This document shows positions 51,645 to 59,771 of a stretch of DNA of 64,000 nt, piece after piece. The stretch spans positions 1 to 64,000 of the forward strand of contig NVXD01000022.1 of the NCBI GenBank assembly GCA_002746415.1, read 5' to 3'. Within the stretch, counting starts at the first letter, position 1. Each line of letters opens with the position of its first letter. The DNA is from Flavobacteriaceae bacterium. Its GTDB lineage: Bacteria; Bacteroidota; Bacteroidia; Flavobacteriales; Flavobacteriaceae. Position numbers and translations under genes: made by a program. The notes below the pieces were generated by a model that saw nothing but the letters and a program-made list of their open reading frames with translations, searched no databases and was not told the DNA's origin.

Positions 51645-52991
51645 TTAAAATAGTTTCTTGAGTACAAATGTAAAGAGGATATCGCTATTGTAACGCTCAA
51701 TGAGCACTTTAACTCTCTTTCCTTCTTTTTCATTCAACATCTTCATTACCTCTTGCAACTTATAACGATGTATTCTTTTCCCATTTACCGCCAAAATTAA
51801 ATCGCCCTCCTTTAAGCCTGCCTCTTCCGCTGGGCTACCAGCGCGAATGGCAGAAACTATAATTTCTGGAACAAGGCTTAATCTTGTTTTATGCTCCATC
51901 AATATCTGGACGTTACCAAAAGACCGTTCATTACCTTCATTAAGAACAATACCGCCAGCATCCGAAATGCTTTCTGCAATATAACGCACGCCAGCATGTT
52001 GCAGCTCTATACCAGCTAGATTGTATTGAAATGGCACTCTAAAATTAACGTTTTTCCTAAAAGTGACTCTGTTTTTAGAATAATCAAACACGATATTAAA
52101 CCTCTTGAGAACTTCTCCACCAATACTTCCGTTTCTATTGCCTAAATTCTTAATATTCCCAAAAGAGGCTATATCAGGAAAAGCTGCTTTAGCATCGTTA
52201 AGTGTAAAACCTCCAATAGCAAAACTATTTACTTTAGTACGCTTTCCAAAAATATTACCGCTCAACCCTCTCCCTAAAAAATCTTCATAATTCTTAATAG
52301 GTAATTCCAATCCTTTTTCCTGGTCCTCAAAAAGCCATACCGCATCGCTACTGCCAGTATCCACTAAAAGACGTACAGGTACAGTTTCTGAATCATTTAG
52401 CATTATTCCGCCTTCAACATAAGCCTTGTTTCTTTCAATAACCAAAGGCAGCGTTTTACTTTTCTTATGCTCTTTATGCTGATATAATTCGGGGTCGTGG
52501 AACTTAATAGTTTTTTTAACATAATTTATTTCAATTACAAAATCCCGAAACAAATCATACCCTATAATACCATGGACTGGGACTCCCAATGAGGGCGATA
52601 AATTAAGAGCCTTATCCAAAACAACATAAAGTGCTTGATCCTTATTCCTGATTTCACCTATCTCAAAGAAATTTTGTTTGGATTTTAATGCCTTTATAGG
52701 TTCCCCATCTCCCAAGCCCCTAATGGTTACCTCTGAAACATTATTGATTTGAACAGAATCTTGGTCAGAGATATTAAAAAGGATTGGCTTATTAACTCCA
52801 GAATCTAAAATAAATGAAAGTTTTACTCCATTTACATCAATAGGCATAATAATTAAATTATTAATCAGCTTAAACCGTACTTTCTGTACTTTTTCACCAT
52901 GTGGCAAACTAAAAGTCTGTGCCCAGCCAAAAAAAGGAAGGCATGTCAAAAAAAGAATATAATATGTAATTCTCCTATACAAACTATTCAT
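51645..52991 (-). CDS. Secreted aspartyl protease with PDZ domain
   Basis: A 448-aa exported protein. Signal peptide (ITYYILFLTCLPFFGWAQ), then a retropepsin-like aspartyl protease pair: LSFILDSGVNKPILFNI has DSG, and PVRLLVDTGSSDAVWLFEDQ has the DTGS active-site motif. A C-terminal PDZ domain (about 350-445, IRAGSPAEEAGLKEGDLILA) follows. Such proteins are common in Bacteroidota; substrate is not known. ATG at 52991. Confidence 0.9.
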   Translation of the reverse strand: MNSLYRRITYYILFLTCLPFFGWAQTFSLPHGEKVQKVRFKLINNLIIMPIDVNGVKLSFILDSGVNKPILFNISDQDSVQINNVSEVTIRGLGDGEPIKALKSKQNFFEIGEIRNKDQALYVVLDKALNLSPSLGVPVHGIIGYDLFRDFVIEINYVKKTIKFHDPELYQHKEHKKSKTLPLVIERNKAYVEGGIMLNDSETVPVRLLVDTGSSDAVWLFEDQEKGLELPIKNYEDFLGRGLSGNIFGKRTKVNSFAIGGFTLNDAKAAFPDIASFGNIKNLGNRNGSIGGEVLKRFNIVFDYSKNRVTFRKNVNFRVPFQYNLAGIELQHAGVRYIAESISDAGGIVLNEGNERSFGNVQILMEHKTRLSLVPEIIVSAIRAGSPAEEAGLKEGDLILAVNGKRIHRYKLQEVMKMLNEKEGKRVKVLIERYNSDILFTFVLKKLF

Positions 52992-53132
52992 TTTTAATAG
53001 GTTGGTGCTACTAAATATACGAATTTTATAACAGATTATTGTTAATGATTGCTAATCAATTTTGTTCAAATAAGAGCAACTACTTTTTTTTAATCCATTA
53101 TGATTTCTCATTTTTGTGTAAAATAAATACAC

Positions 53133-54326
53133 ATGCCTTCTATTTCCAAGAAAGGACATCTTATGCCCGAGTCTCCAATCAGAAAACTTGCCCCTTTTGC
53201 TGAAAAGGCAAAAAAATTGGGGATTAAAGTTTTACACTTAAATATTGGGCAACCAGACATTGAAACTCCAAAAATTGCTCTAGATGCGGTAAAGAATAAT
53301 AACATAACCATTTTGGCTTATGCCCCTTCTGAAGGTTCAGAAAGCTACAGAGAAAAATTGGCTGATTATTATGCTAAACACCACATTAATGTTGATTCAA
53401 AAGATATTTTGGTTACAACTGGTGGCTCTGAGGCACTTTCTTTTGTTATAGGCACTATTGCTGATGTTGGTGATGAAATTATTGTTCCAGAACCATTCTA
53501 TGCTAACTATTACGGGTTTGCCTCTGCAAACGGGGTTAAAATCACACCTATTGCATCTCGCATAGAAGATGATTTTGCTTTACCTCCTATTGAGGAATTT
53601 GAAAAACTCATATCCCCAAAAACCAAGGCGATTCTAATCAATAACCCAAACAATCCGACAGGATATTTGTACAGTAAAGAAGAAATTAAAAAATTAGCAG
53701 CCATTGTAAAAAAGCATGATATTTTTTTAGTTGCCGATGAAGTATACAGAGAGTTCATCTATGAAGGAAAGCAACATTATTCCATTCTGCAGGAATCTGA
53801 TTTAGATAACAATGCAATAATCATTGACTCCGTTTCCAAAAGATATAGCATGTGTGGCGCAAGAATAGGATGTTTGGTTTCCAGAAATGAATCTGTCATT
53901 AAGACGGCTTTAAAATTTGCACAAGCTCGTTTATCACCGCCCACCTATGCCTTGGTAGCCAGTGAGGCTGCTTTGGAAACGCCAGAAAGTTATTTTATTG
54001 AGGTAAAAGAAGAATACGTAAGCAGAAGAGATGTGCTAATTACTGAACTGCAAAAAATTAAAGGACTCAAAGTTGCCAAACCAAATGGCGCCTTCTATTG
54101 TATTGCGGAACTTCCAGTTAAAAATGCTGATGATTTTGCGAGATGGTTATTGGAAAGTTTTAATCTAAACAATGAAACCATTATGATAGCCCCAGCTGCA
54201 GGATTCTATGCCACTGATGGATTGGGAAGAAACCAAGCAAGAATTGCCTATGTATTGGAAAAAGAAAGTTTAAAAAGAGCTGTACGCATCTTAAAAGAGG
54301 CTTTAACAACTTATAATGGGAAATGA
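53133..54326 (+). CDS. PLP-dependent aminotransferase (class I/II)
   Basis: A 397-aa fold-type I aminotransferase of the aspartate-aminotransferase subgroup. VLHLNIGQPDIETPKIALDA, LVTTGGSEALSFVIGTIADV, ILINNPNNPTGYLYSKEEIK, FLVADEVYREFIYEGK, the PLP-Lys region IIDSVSKRYSMCGARIGCLV, and the C-terminal Arg in GLGRNQARIAYVLEKESL are visible. The amino acid pair is not decidable. Its stop overlaps the murB ATG (ATGA). Confidence 0.93.
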   Translation: MPSISKKGHLMPESPIRKLAPFAEKAKKLGIKVLHLNIGQPDIETPKIALDAVKNNNITILAYAPSEGSESYREKLADYYAKHHINVDSKDILVTTGGSEALSFVIGTIADVGDEIIVPEPFYANYYGFASANGVKITPIASRIEDDFALPPIEEFEKLISPKTKAILINNPNNPTGYLYSKEEIKKLAAIVKKHDIFLVADEVYREFIYEGKQHYSILQESDLDNNAIIIDSVSKRYSMCGARIGCLVSRNESVIKTALKFAQARLSPPTYALVASEAALETPESYFIEVKEEYVSRRDVLITELQKIKGLKVAKPNGAFYCIAELPVKNADDFARWLLESFNLNNETIMIAPAAGFYATDGLGRNQARIAYVLEKESLKRAVRILKEALTTYNGK

Positions 54327-55339
54327 ACATACAACATAACATCTCCTTAAAGAAATACAACACTTTTGGTATAGATGCCAAAGCAAAATTTTTCTGTGAA
54401 ATAAATAGCCCTGAAGAATTAAAGCAGGTACTGAAACTAAAAGAGTACCCTAAAAAATTTATCATTAGTGGCGGAAGCAACGTTTTAATAACCAAAGACT
54501 TAAACTCTTTGGTAGTGCACATCAACATCAAAGGGAAAAAAATAGTTGAAGAAAATGACAACTATGTTATTGTTCACATAATGGCTGGTGAAAACTGGCA
54601 CAACATAGTACTTTGGGCTATAGAAAACCAATATGGTGGCCTAGAAAACTTATCATTGATTCCCGGCAATACGGGAACAGCTCCAATACAAAACATAGGG
54701 GCTTATGGCGTAGAGTTAAAAGATATATTTGTTAGTTGTGAAGCTTTAGATGTTGCTACTTTAGAAATTAGGAAATTCACAAAAGAAGACTGTAAATTTG
54801 GCTACAGAAACTCAATTTTTAAAAATGAAGGAAAAGGGAAATATATTATTACGTCTGTAAATTTAAAGTTGACAAAAAAAAAACACCAACTGAACACATC
54901 ATACGGAGATATTGTAGCACAATTACAAAAAAGCAATATTAACGCTCCTACAATAAAAGATGTTTCCAATGCCGTTATCACAATCAGGAAAAGCAAACTG
55001 CCAGACCCTAATGAATTAGGAAATAGTGGAAGCTTTTTTAAAAATCCTATACTGAACTTATTAGAATTCGCTGCTTTTTCAAAAGAAAACCCGAATGCCC
55101 CATTTTATAAAATGTCTGAAAACGAATTCAAAGTACCAGCCGGCTGGCTTATAGAACAATGTGGGTTTAAAGGAAAAAGGTTTGGAGATGCTGGAGTTCA
55201 CAAAAAACAAGCATTGGTCTTAGTAAACTATGGAAATGCCACTGGTCAAGAAATTTTAAATTTATCGCTTACCATCCGCAAAAGTGCATTTCAAAAATTT
55301 GGTATTGACATCACTCCTGAAGTAAATATCATAAAATAA
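54323..55339 (+). CDS. murB: UDP-N-acetylenolpyruvoylglucosamine reductase
   Basis: A 338-aa flavoenzyme reducing UDP-GlcNAc-enolpyruvate to UDP-MurNAc in peptidoglycan synthesis. It begins MNIQHNISLKKYNTFGIDAK; FAD-binding part FIISGGSNVLITKDLNSLVV and LSLIPGNTGTAPIQNIGAYG, catalytic region FGYRNSIFKNEGKGKYIITS, LGNSGSFFKNPI with Ser proton donor, AGWLIEQCGFKGKRFGDAGV. Type I MurB length (about 340). Translationally coupled to the aminotransferase; terminator downstream. Confidence 0.97.
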   Translation: MNIQHNISLKKYNTFGIDAKAKFFCEINSPEELKQVLKLKEYPKKFIISGGSNVLITKDLNSLVVHINIKGKKIVEENDNYVIVHIMAGENWHNIVLWAIENQYGGLENLSLIPGNTGTAPIQNIGAYGVELKDIFVSCEALDVATLEIRKFTKEDCKFGYRNSIFKNEGKGKYIITSVNLKLTKKKHQLNTSYGDIVAQLQKSNINAPTIKDVSNAVITIRKSKLPDPNELGNSGSFFKNPILNLLEFAAFSKENPNAPFYKMSENEFKVPAGWLIEQCGFKGKRFGDAGVHKKQALVLVNYGNATGQEILNLSLTIRKSAFQKFGIDITPEVNIIK

Positions 55340-55364
55340 CCCTCAAAAATGAATTTCGAGGGTT
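55338..55364 (+). terminator. Hairpin after murB
   Basis: AACCCTC and GAGGGTT pair around a 13-nt loop directly after the murB stop. Only a short T tail follows, so it is a weak terminator. Confidence 0.55.
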
Positions 55365-55549
55365 ATACCAAACCAAACTAACCAAAAACTAAGTGGTAAT
55401 AACCAATTACGCACTTATTCATTAAATATTTTATATTACGCTAAGGGTAGCAATCAATTTTATAATTTAGCGTTTAAATTATATACGTAGTCAAAGCTAA
55501 AATTGGATGCCTACATCTGTTTTTTCTTTAAATACGTAGATTAGTAAAA

Positions 55550-56116
55550 ATGAGCATACTTCTTGAAAAACATATCGTAGAACTACTCCAAGAGCGAAAT
55601 GAAAAGGCTATTTCATTACTTTATGAGCATTATGGAAATACGTTATACGGAGTAGCTTATAAAGTGGTCCGAGATGAAGAACTGGCAAAAGATGTGTTGC
55701 AGGAAAGTTTTGTCAAAATTTGGAAAAAATCTGACTCTTATGATGCATCAAAGGCGAAACTTTTTACATGGTTGTTTAGGATAACCAGAAATACGGCCAT
55801 TGACAAATTACGAAGTGTTAAGACAAAATCTGACAAAGAAATCCAAATCAATGTTTCAGACGTATATAATCTAGGTGTAAACAGTATTAATCCCGAAACA
55901 ATGGATATTCGGGAAAATCTGGATAAAATAGAATCTAAATATCAAATTGTTCTGGATGCCCTGTTTTTTCAGGGAATGACACAACAAGAAGCCAGTGAAG
56001 AACTGGATATTCCATTGGGAACTATTAAATCTAGATTAAAAATTGGCCTTAGAGAGTTAAAGAAAATATACGGAGCCTCTATGCTGGTTGCATTTGTTTT
56101 AAACTTATTATCATGA
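55550..56116 (+). CDS. ECF RNA polymerase sigma factor
   Basis: A 188-aa sigma-70 family extracytoplasmic-function factor. Region 2 (about 15-85): AISLLYEHYGNTLYGVAYKV, LAKDVLQESFVKIWKKSDSY, FTWLFRITRNTAIDKLRSVK. Region 4 (about 120-180): FQGMTQQEASEELDIPLGTI and KSRLKIGLRELKKIYG. Its stop overlaps the anti-sigma start (ATGA), so the two are produced together. Similar to SigK-type factors. Start ATG at 55550. Confidence 0.94.
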   Translation: MSILLEKHIVELLQERNEKAISLLYEHYGNTLYGVAYKVVRDEELAKDVLQESFVKIWKKSDSYDASKAKLFTWLFRITRNTAIDKLRSVKTKSDKEIQINVSDVYNLGVNSINPETMDIRENLDKIESKYQIVLDALFFQGMTQQEASEELDIPLGTIKSRLKIGLRELKKIYGASMLVAFVLNLLS

Positions 56117-56871
56117 AAGATAAAATAAGAATATTTTTAGATACAGACCTACTTGAAAAATACTTGCTTGGCAATACCTCAATTGAAGAGTCTTTGCAAG
56201 TAGAAAGATATATCGCTATGTACCCTGAGGTAAGGGAAACCTATAATGAACTTCAAGAAAATTTGGAAGCATTTGCAAAAATGTATGCCATTAAAACTCC
56301 AGAAGGATTAAAAGAGACTATTTTAAATAGAATAAAAGAAGAAAACAAAGGAAGGAAAAAATTCTTCCAATATGCTATAGCTGCAAGTATAACGGCTATA
56401 ATTTTCGCAAGTTCTGCCTATTTCTTTTGGAGTCAAAACCAAGGTTTACAGCAAGAAAATATATATGTGAACAACAAAATCATGAATTTGGAGGCTGACA
56501 TGAAATTACAGTTGGAAGATGTTAGAAATCAATTCATTGTTCTTAACAACCCACAGACTAAAAAAATTAATGTACGTGGCAATAAAAAGGCTAGAGAATT
56601 AAAAGCCGTTGCGTATATAAATCCCGTAAAAAAACTATCCTATATAAATGTTAGAAATTTGCCTAATCTTCCAGAAGATCAATGCTTCCAAATGTGGGCT
56701 GAAGTTAATGGAGAAATGGTAAACTTAGGTGTAATAAAAAATATCACTAACAAGGATAAACTATTTGCACTCCCATATGCAGAAAATGCCATTGGTTATA
56801 TTACCATTGAGCCAAATGGAGGTAATGTTACCCCTACTGTAAAAAATATTGTGGCCAACATTTCTTATTAG
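56113..56871 (+). CDS. Anti-sigma factor, RskA/anti-sigma-K type
   Basis: A 252-aa membrane protein. The cytoplasmic N-terminal part (about 1-90) with DTDLLEKYLLGNTSIEESLQ resembles the anti-sigma domain, a transmembrane segment follows (about 93-113, FFQYAIAASITAIIFASSAY) and a periplasmic coiled coil (EADMKLQLEDVRNQ). The C-terminal anti-sigma-K domain has LRNLP-like RNLPNLPEDQCFQMWAEVNG and IGYITIEPNGGNVTPT. It would bind the preceding sigma factor until a signal releases it. Confidence 0.9.
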   Translation: MKDKIRIFLDTDLLEKYLLGNTSIEESLQVERYIAMYPEVRETYNELQENLEAFAKMYAIKTPEGLKETILNRIKEENKGRKKFFQYAIAASITAIIFASSAYFFWSQNQGLQQENIYVNNKIMNLEADMKLQLEDVRNQFIVLNNPQTKKINVRGNKKARELKAVAYINPVKKLSYINVRNLPNLPEDQCFQMWAEVNGEMVNLGVIKNITNKDKLFALPYAENAIGYITIEPNGGNVTPTVKNIVANISY

Positions 56872-56935
56872 ACAAAACACCGTTTTAACACACTGAACAA
56901 CTTATTGGTAAATTCGTTCTAAAGGTATTATTCAG

Positions 56936-56943
56936 TATCTTTG
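56936..56943 (+). promoter_or_regulatory. -7 box before the Cys-rich small protein gene
   Basis: TATCTTTG matches TAnnTTTG and ends 15 nt before the ATG at 56959. A TTC (not TTG) lies 20 bp upstream of it. The box overlaps an upstream TTG, which rules out that codon as start. Confidence 0.5.
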
Positions 56944-56958
56944 TATAAAATATTCACT

Positions 56959-57162
56959 ATGAAATTGGCATTATTGACCATAGGTCTTCTTTCATTGGCT
57001 TTTGCTGGTATAGCAATTAAAATTTGGTCAAAAAAGGACGGGAAATTTGCAGGCACATGTGCAAGTCAAAATCCGTATCTTAACAAGGAAGGAGAAGCTT
57101 GTGGTTTTTGTGGAAAATTGCCAGATGAGGAGGATTGCAAAAAGGACGCAGCTATTGACTAG
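56959..57162 (+). CDS. Small membrane-anchored Cys-rich protein
   Basis: A 67-aa protein: one hydrophobic helix (MKLALLTIGLLSLAFAGIAI), a basic stop-transfer IKIWSKKDGK, and a tail with four Cys, two in a CGFC motif (FAGTCASQNPYLNKEGEACG, then FCGKLPDEEDCKK). The spacing C-x13-C-x2-C-x8-C suggests a metal or redox site. Similar small proteins are annotated in flavobacteria as membrane or secreted protein; function unknown. It lies between an ECF/anti-sigma pair and a second sigma gene. Confidence 0.8.
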   Translation: MKLALLTIGLLSLAFAGIAIKIWSKKDGKFAGTCASQNPYLNKEGEACGFCGKLPDEEDCKKDAAID

Positions 57163-57188
57163 TACATATTGAATTACTTCATCTTATT

Positions 57189-57773
57189 TTGAAACAACAA
57201 TTTGGTTTGAAAAAGACCACAGACATTTTAAAAACAAATATCCAGAATGCTAAGTCTGGCAACCAAATAGCATTCAGCGCATTATTGAATACTTTTTGGA
57301 ACGACGTATATGGTTTTCAATTGATACGCACCAAGAATGAAAATGATGCTGAAGATATCACTATTCGGACTTTCTCTAAAGCTTTTGATAAAATCAACAC
57401 CTATGATGACAGCTATGAATTTAAAACATGGCTGATTACCATATCAAAAAACATCCATGTAGATTTAATTAGAAAGCGCAAAAGAAATATTGTCGAAAGC
57501 ACAGATATTGGCAATAAGGATGTTATAAAAAAAGTACTGGATGATGCCCCCAGTGCAGAAGACCAACTTATCATTGAGCAGAATTTAGCAAATTTGTTAG
57601 CCGATATAAAAAAGCTGAAACCTCATTATCAAAAAGTGATAAATCTTAGATATTTTAATGAGCTTAGTTATGCGGATATTGCCACAGAATTAAATGAGCC
57701 AATAAACAATGTAAAAGTGAAGCTTTTACGTGCAAAAAAATTATTGGCAGAAATTATTGAGAACAAAAAATAA
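57189..57773 (+). CDS. RNA polymerase sigma factor, sigma-70 family
   Basis: A 194-aa ECF-like factor. Region 2: GNQIAFSALLNTFWNDVYGF, DAEDITIRTFSKAFDKINTY, FKTWLITISKNIHVDLIRKR. Region 4: LKPHYQKVINLRYFNELSYA and DIATELNEPINNVKVKLLRA. No ATG is available upstream in frame (a TGA lies at 57156), so TTG at 57189 is the start. Targets unknown. It is followed 70 bp later by lipA, which has its own -7 box, so they need not be co-transcribed. Confidence 0.9.
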   Translation: MKQQFGLKKTTDILKTNIQNAKSGNQIAFSALLNTFWNDVYGFQLIRTKNENDAEDITIRTFSKAFDKINTYDDSYEFKTWLITISKNIHVDLIRKRKRNIVESTDIGNKDVIKKVLDDAPSAEDQLIIEQNLANLLADIKKLKPHYQKVINLRYFNELSYADIATELNEPINNVKVKLLRAKKLLAEIIENKK

Positions 57774-57821
57774 GCATCATTTCTTCTCTACTTCTTCTTA
57801 AATCCTCAGCATTTAGTTTTG

Positions 57822-57829
57822 TATATTTG
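57822..57829 (+). promoter_or_regulatory. -7 boxes of lipA
   Basis: TATATTTG at 57822-57829, preceded directly by TAGTTTTG (57814-57821); both match TAnnTTTG. The first ends 14 nt before the lipA ATG. Confidence 0.5.
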
Positions 57830-57843
57830 CACAAATTTTCTGT

Positions 57844-58710
57844 ATGAGTGTAGAAAGCGTAATTCCACCCAAAAAGAAACCCAAATGGATAAGGGTAAAG
57901 CTTCCCACGGGTAAGAAATACACACAGTTAAGAAGTCTTGTAGACAAGTATGACCTACATACCATATGCACTTCAGGTAGTTGTCCTAATATGGGAGAAT
58001 GCTGGGGAGAGGGCACTGCAACTTTTATGATTCTTGGGAATATATGCACGCGTTCATGTGGGTTCTGTGGCGTAAAAACTGGTCGACCGGAAACTGTTGA
58101 TTGGGAAGAGCCAGAAAAAGTAGCAAGGTCTATAAAAATCATGGAAATTAAACATGCGGTAATTACATCAGTAGACCGAGATGATTTAAAAGATATGGGA
58201 TCTATTATTTGGGCAGAAACCGTGCAAGCCATAAGACGAATGAACCCTAATACCACTCTAGAAACCCTAATTCCAGATTTTCAAGGAATTACTTCTCATT
58301 TAGACCGGATAATTAAAGTTGCACCAGAAGTGGTTTCCCATAATATGGAAACAGTAAAAAGGCTTTCTAGGGAAGTTCGCATACAAGCAAAATACGATCG
58401 AAGTCTTGAGGTCTTAAAATATTTAAGAGCAAATGGCATAAACCGAACAAAATCTGGTATCATGTTAGGCTTGGGAGAATTGGAAGAAGAAGTTATCCAA
58501 ACCATGGAAGACCTAAGAAGTGTTAACGTGGATGTGGTTACAATTGGGCAATATTTACAGCCATCAAAAAAGCATTTACCTGTAAAAGAGTTCATCTTAC
58601 CCGAGCAATTTAAGAAATATGAAGAAATAGGGCTTAAATTAGGTTTTAGGCATGTAGAAAGTGGTGCTTTAGTACGATCTTCTTATAAAGCACACAAGCA
58701 CATACATTGA
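57844..58710 (+). CDS. lipA: Lipoyl synthase
   Basis: A 288-aa radical-SAM enzyme inserting two sulfurs into octanoyl groups on lipoyl domains. The auxiliary cluster cysteines are in [19 protein letters not shown], the radical-SAM CxxxCxxC in [15 protein letters not shown], and the C-terminal Ser cluster ligand in [12 protein letters not shown]. Length is normal. Octanoyl donor comes from LipB (not in the window). Own promoter; gap 20 bp before a gap-family ORF region. Confidence 0.97.
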   Translation: MSVESVIPPKKKPKWIRVKLPTGKKYTQLRSLVDKYDLHTICTSGSCPNMGECWGEGTATFMILGNICTRSCGFCGVKTGRPETVDWEEPEKVARSIKIMEIKHAVITSVDRDDLKDMGSIIWAETVQAIRRMNPNTTLETLIPDFQGITSHLDRIIKVAPEVVSHNMETVKRLSREVRIQAKYDRSLEVLKYLRANGINRTKSGIMLGLGELEEEVIQTMEDLRSVNVDVVTIGQYLQPSKKHLPVKEFILPEQFKKYEEIGLKLGFRHVESGALVRSSYKAHKHIH

Positions 58711-58760
58711 TAGGGGATTAAAACTTAGTATTGACAGCAATTTTAGAGGGTCCTTTTGCT

Positions 58761-59771
58761 ATGAAACAAATTAATATAGGCATTAACGGGTTTGGAAGAA
58801 TAGGGCGTACGCTTTTTAGGTTATTGGATAAACACCCTCATTTGAATGTAGTTGCCATTAATGATTTGGCGGACACAAGAACCTTGGCCCATTTATTAAA
58901 ATATGATAGTATTCACGGTGTTTTCAATGCCAGTGTAGATCATACAGAAAACCATATTTTAGTAAATGAAAAAGAAATCAATTTAACCAACCATACTGAA
59001 CCAGAAAATATTATATGGGAAAAATATAATGTTGATGTTGTCATAGAAGCTACCGGAAAGTTTAAAACAAAATCCAAACTGAGCCATCATTTAAAAAATG
59101 GAGCAAAAAAAGTAATCCTCTCCACGCCTCCTTTGGAAGATGACATTAAAATGATTGTCTATGGCGTAAATGAAAATAGCATCAACAAAAACGATGATAT
59201 TATATCTAACGCATCCTGCACTACAAATAATGCTGCGCCAATGATTAAAGTCATCAATGAACTTTGTGGTATTGAACAGGCGTACATCACAACAATACAC
59301 TCATACACATCTGACCAAAGCTTACATGACCAGCCACATAGAGATTTAAGACGGGCCAGAGCAGCATCACAATCCATTATTCCCACAACTACAGGAGCAG
59401 CTAAGGCTTTGACTAGAATTTTCCCAGAACTTTCTAATGCAATTGGTGGATGTGGCATACGCGTACCTGTCCCAAATGGCTCATTAACTGATATTACTTT
59501 TAATGTAAAAAAAGAAACTTCAATTAGTGAAATAAATAGTACTTTCAAGGAAATTTCTGACAGCAAGATCAATAACGTCCTTTTTTACACGAAAGACCCT
59601 ATTGTTTCCATTGATATAAACAATAGTTACTATTCTTGTACGTTTGATTCTCAGATGACTTCGGTCATAGGAAAAATGGTAAAAATTATTGGTTGGTATG
59701 ATAATGAGACTGGTTACAGCAGTAGAATTATAGACCTTATAGATTTAATGCTAAAGAAAAAATATATTTGA
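58761..59771 (+). CDS. gap: Glyceraldehyde-3-phosphate dehydrogenase, type I
   Basis: A 336-aa NAD-dependent GAPDH. Start ATG at 58761 (MKQINIGINGFGRIGRTLFR); the TTG ten codons upstream adds a non-conserved stretch. The catalytic Cys is in ISNASCTTNNAAPMIKVINE; the second residue pair usually Cys-Leu is Asn-Ala here. The catalytic His is in YITTIHSYTSDQSLHDQPHR, and GGCGIRVPVPNGSLTDIT and IGWYDNETGYSSRI follow. Variant loops (STPPLEDDI, LLKYDSIHGVF) suggest a second, divergent gap paralogue. It precedes the hybrid kinase with overlap TTGA. Confidence 0.93.
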   Translation: MKQINIGINGFGRIGRTLFRLLDKHPHLNVVAINDLADTRTLAHLLKYDSIHGVFNASVDHTENHILVNEKEINLTNHTEPENIIWEKYNVDVVIEATGKFKTKSKLSHHLKNGAKKVILSTPPLEDDIKMIVYGVNENSINKNDDIISNASCTTNNAAPMIKVINELCGIEQAYITTIHSYTSDQSLHDQPHRDLRRARAASQSIIPTTTGAAKALTRIFPELSNAIGGCGIRVPVPNGSLTDITFNVKKETSISEINSTFKEISDSKINNVLFYTKDPIVSIDINNSYYSCTFDSQMTSVIGKMVKIIGWYDNETGYSSRIIDLIDLMLKKKYI

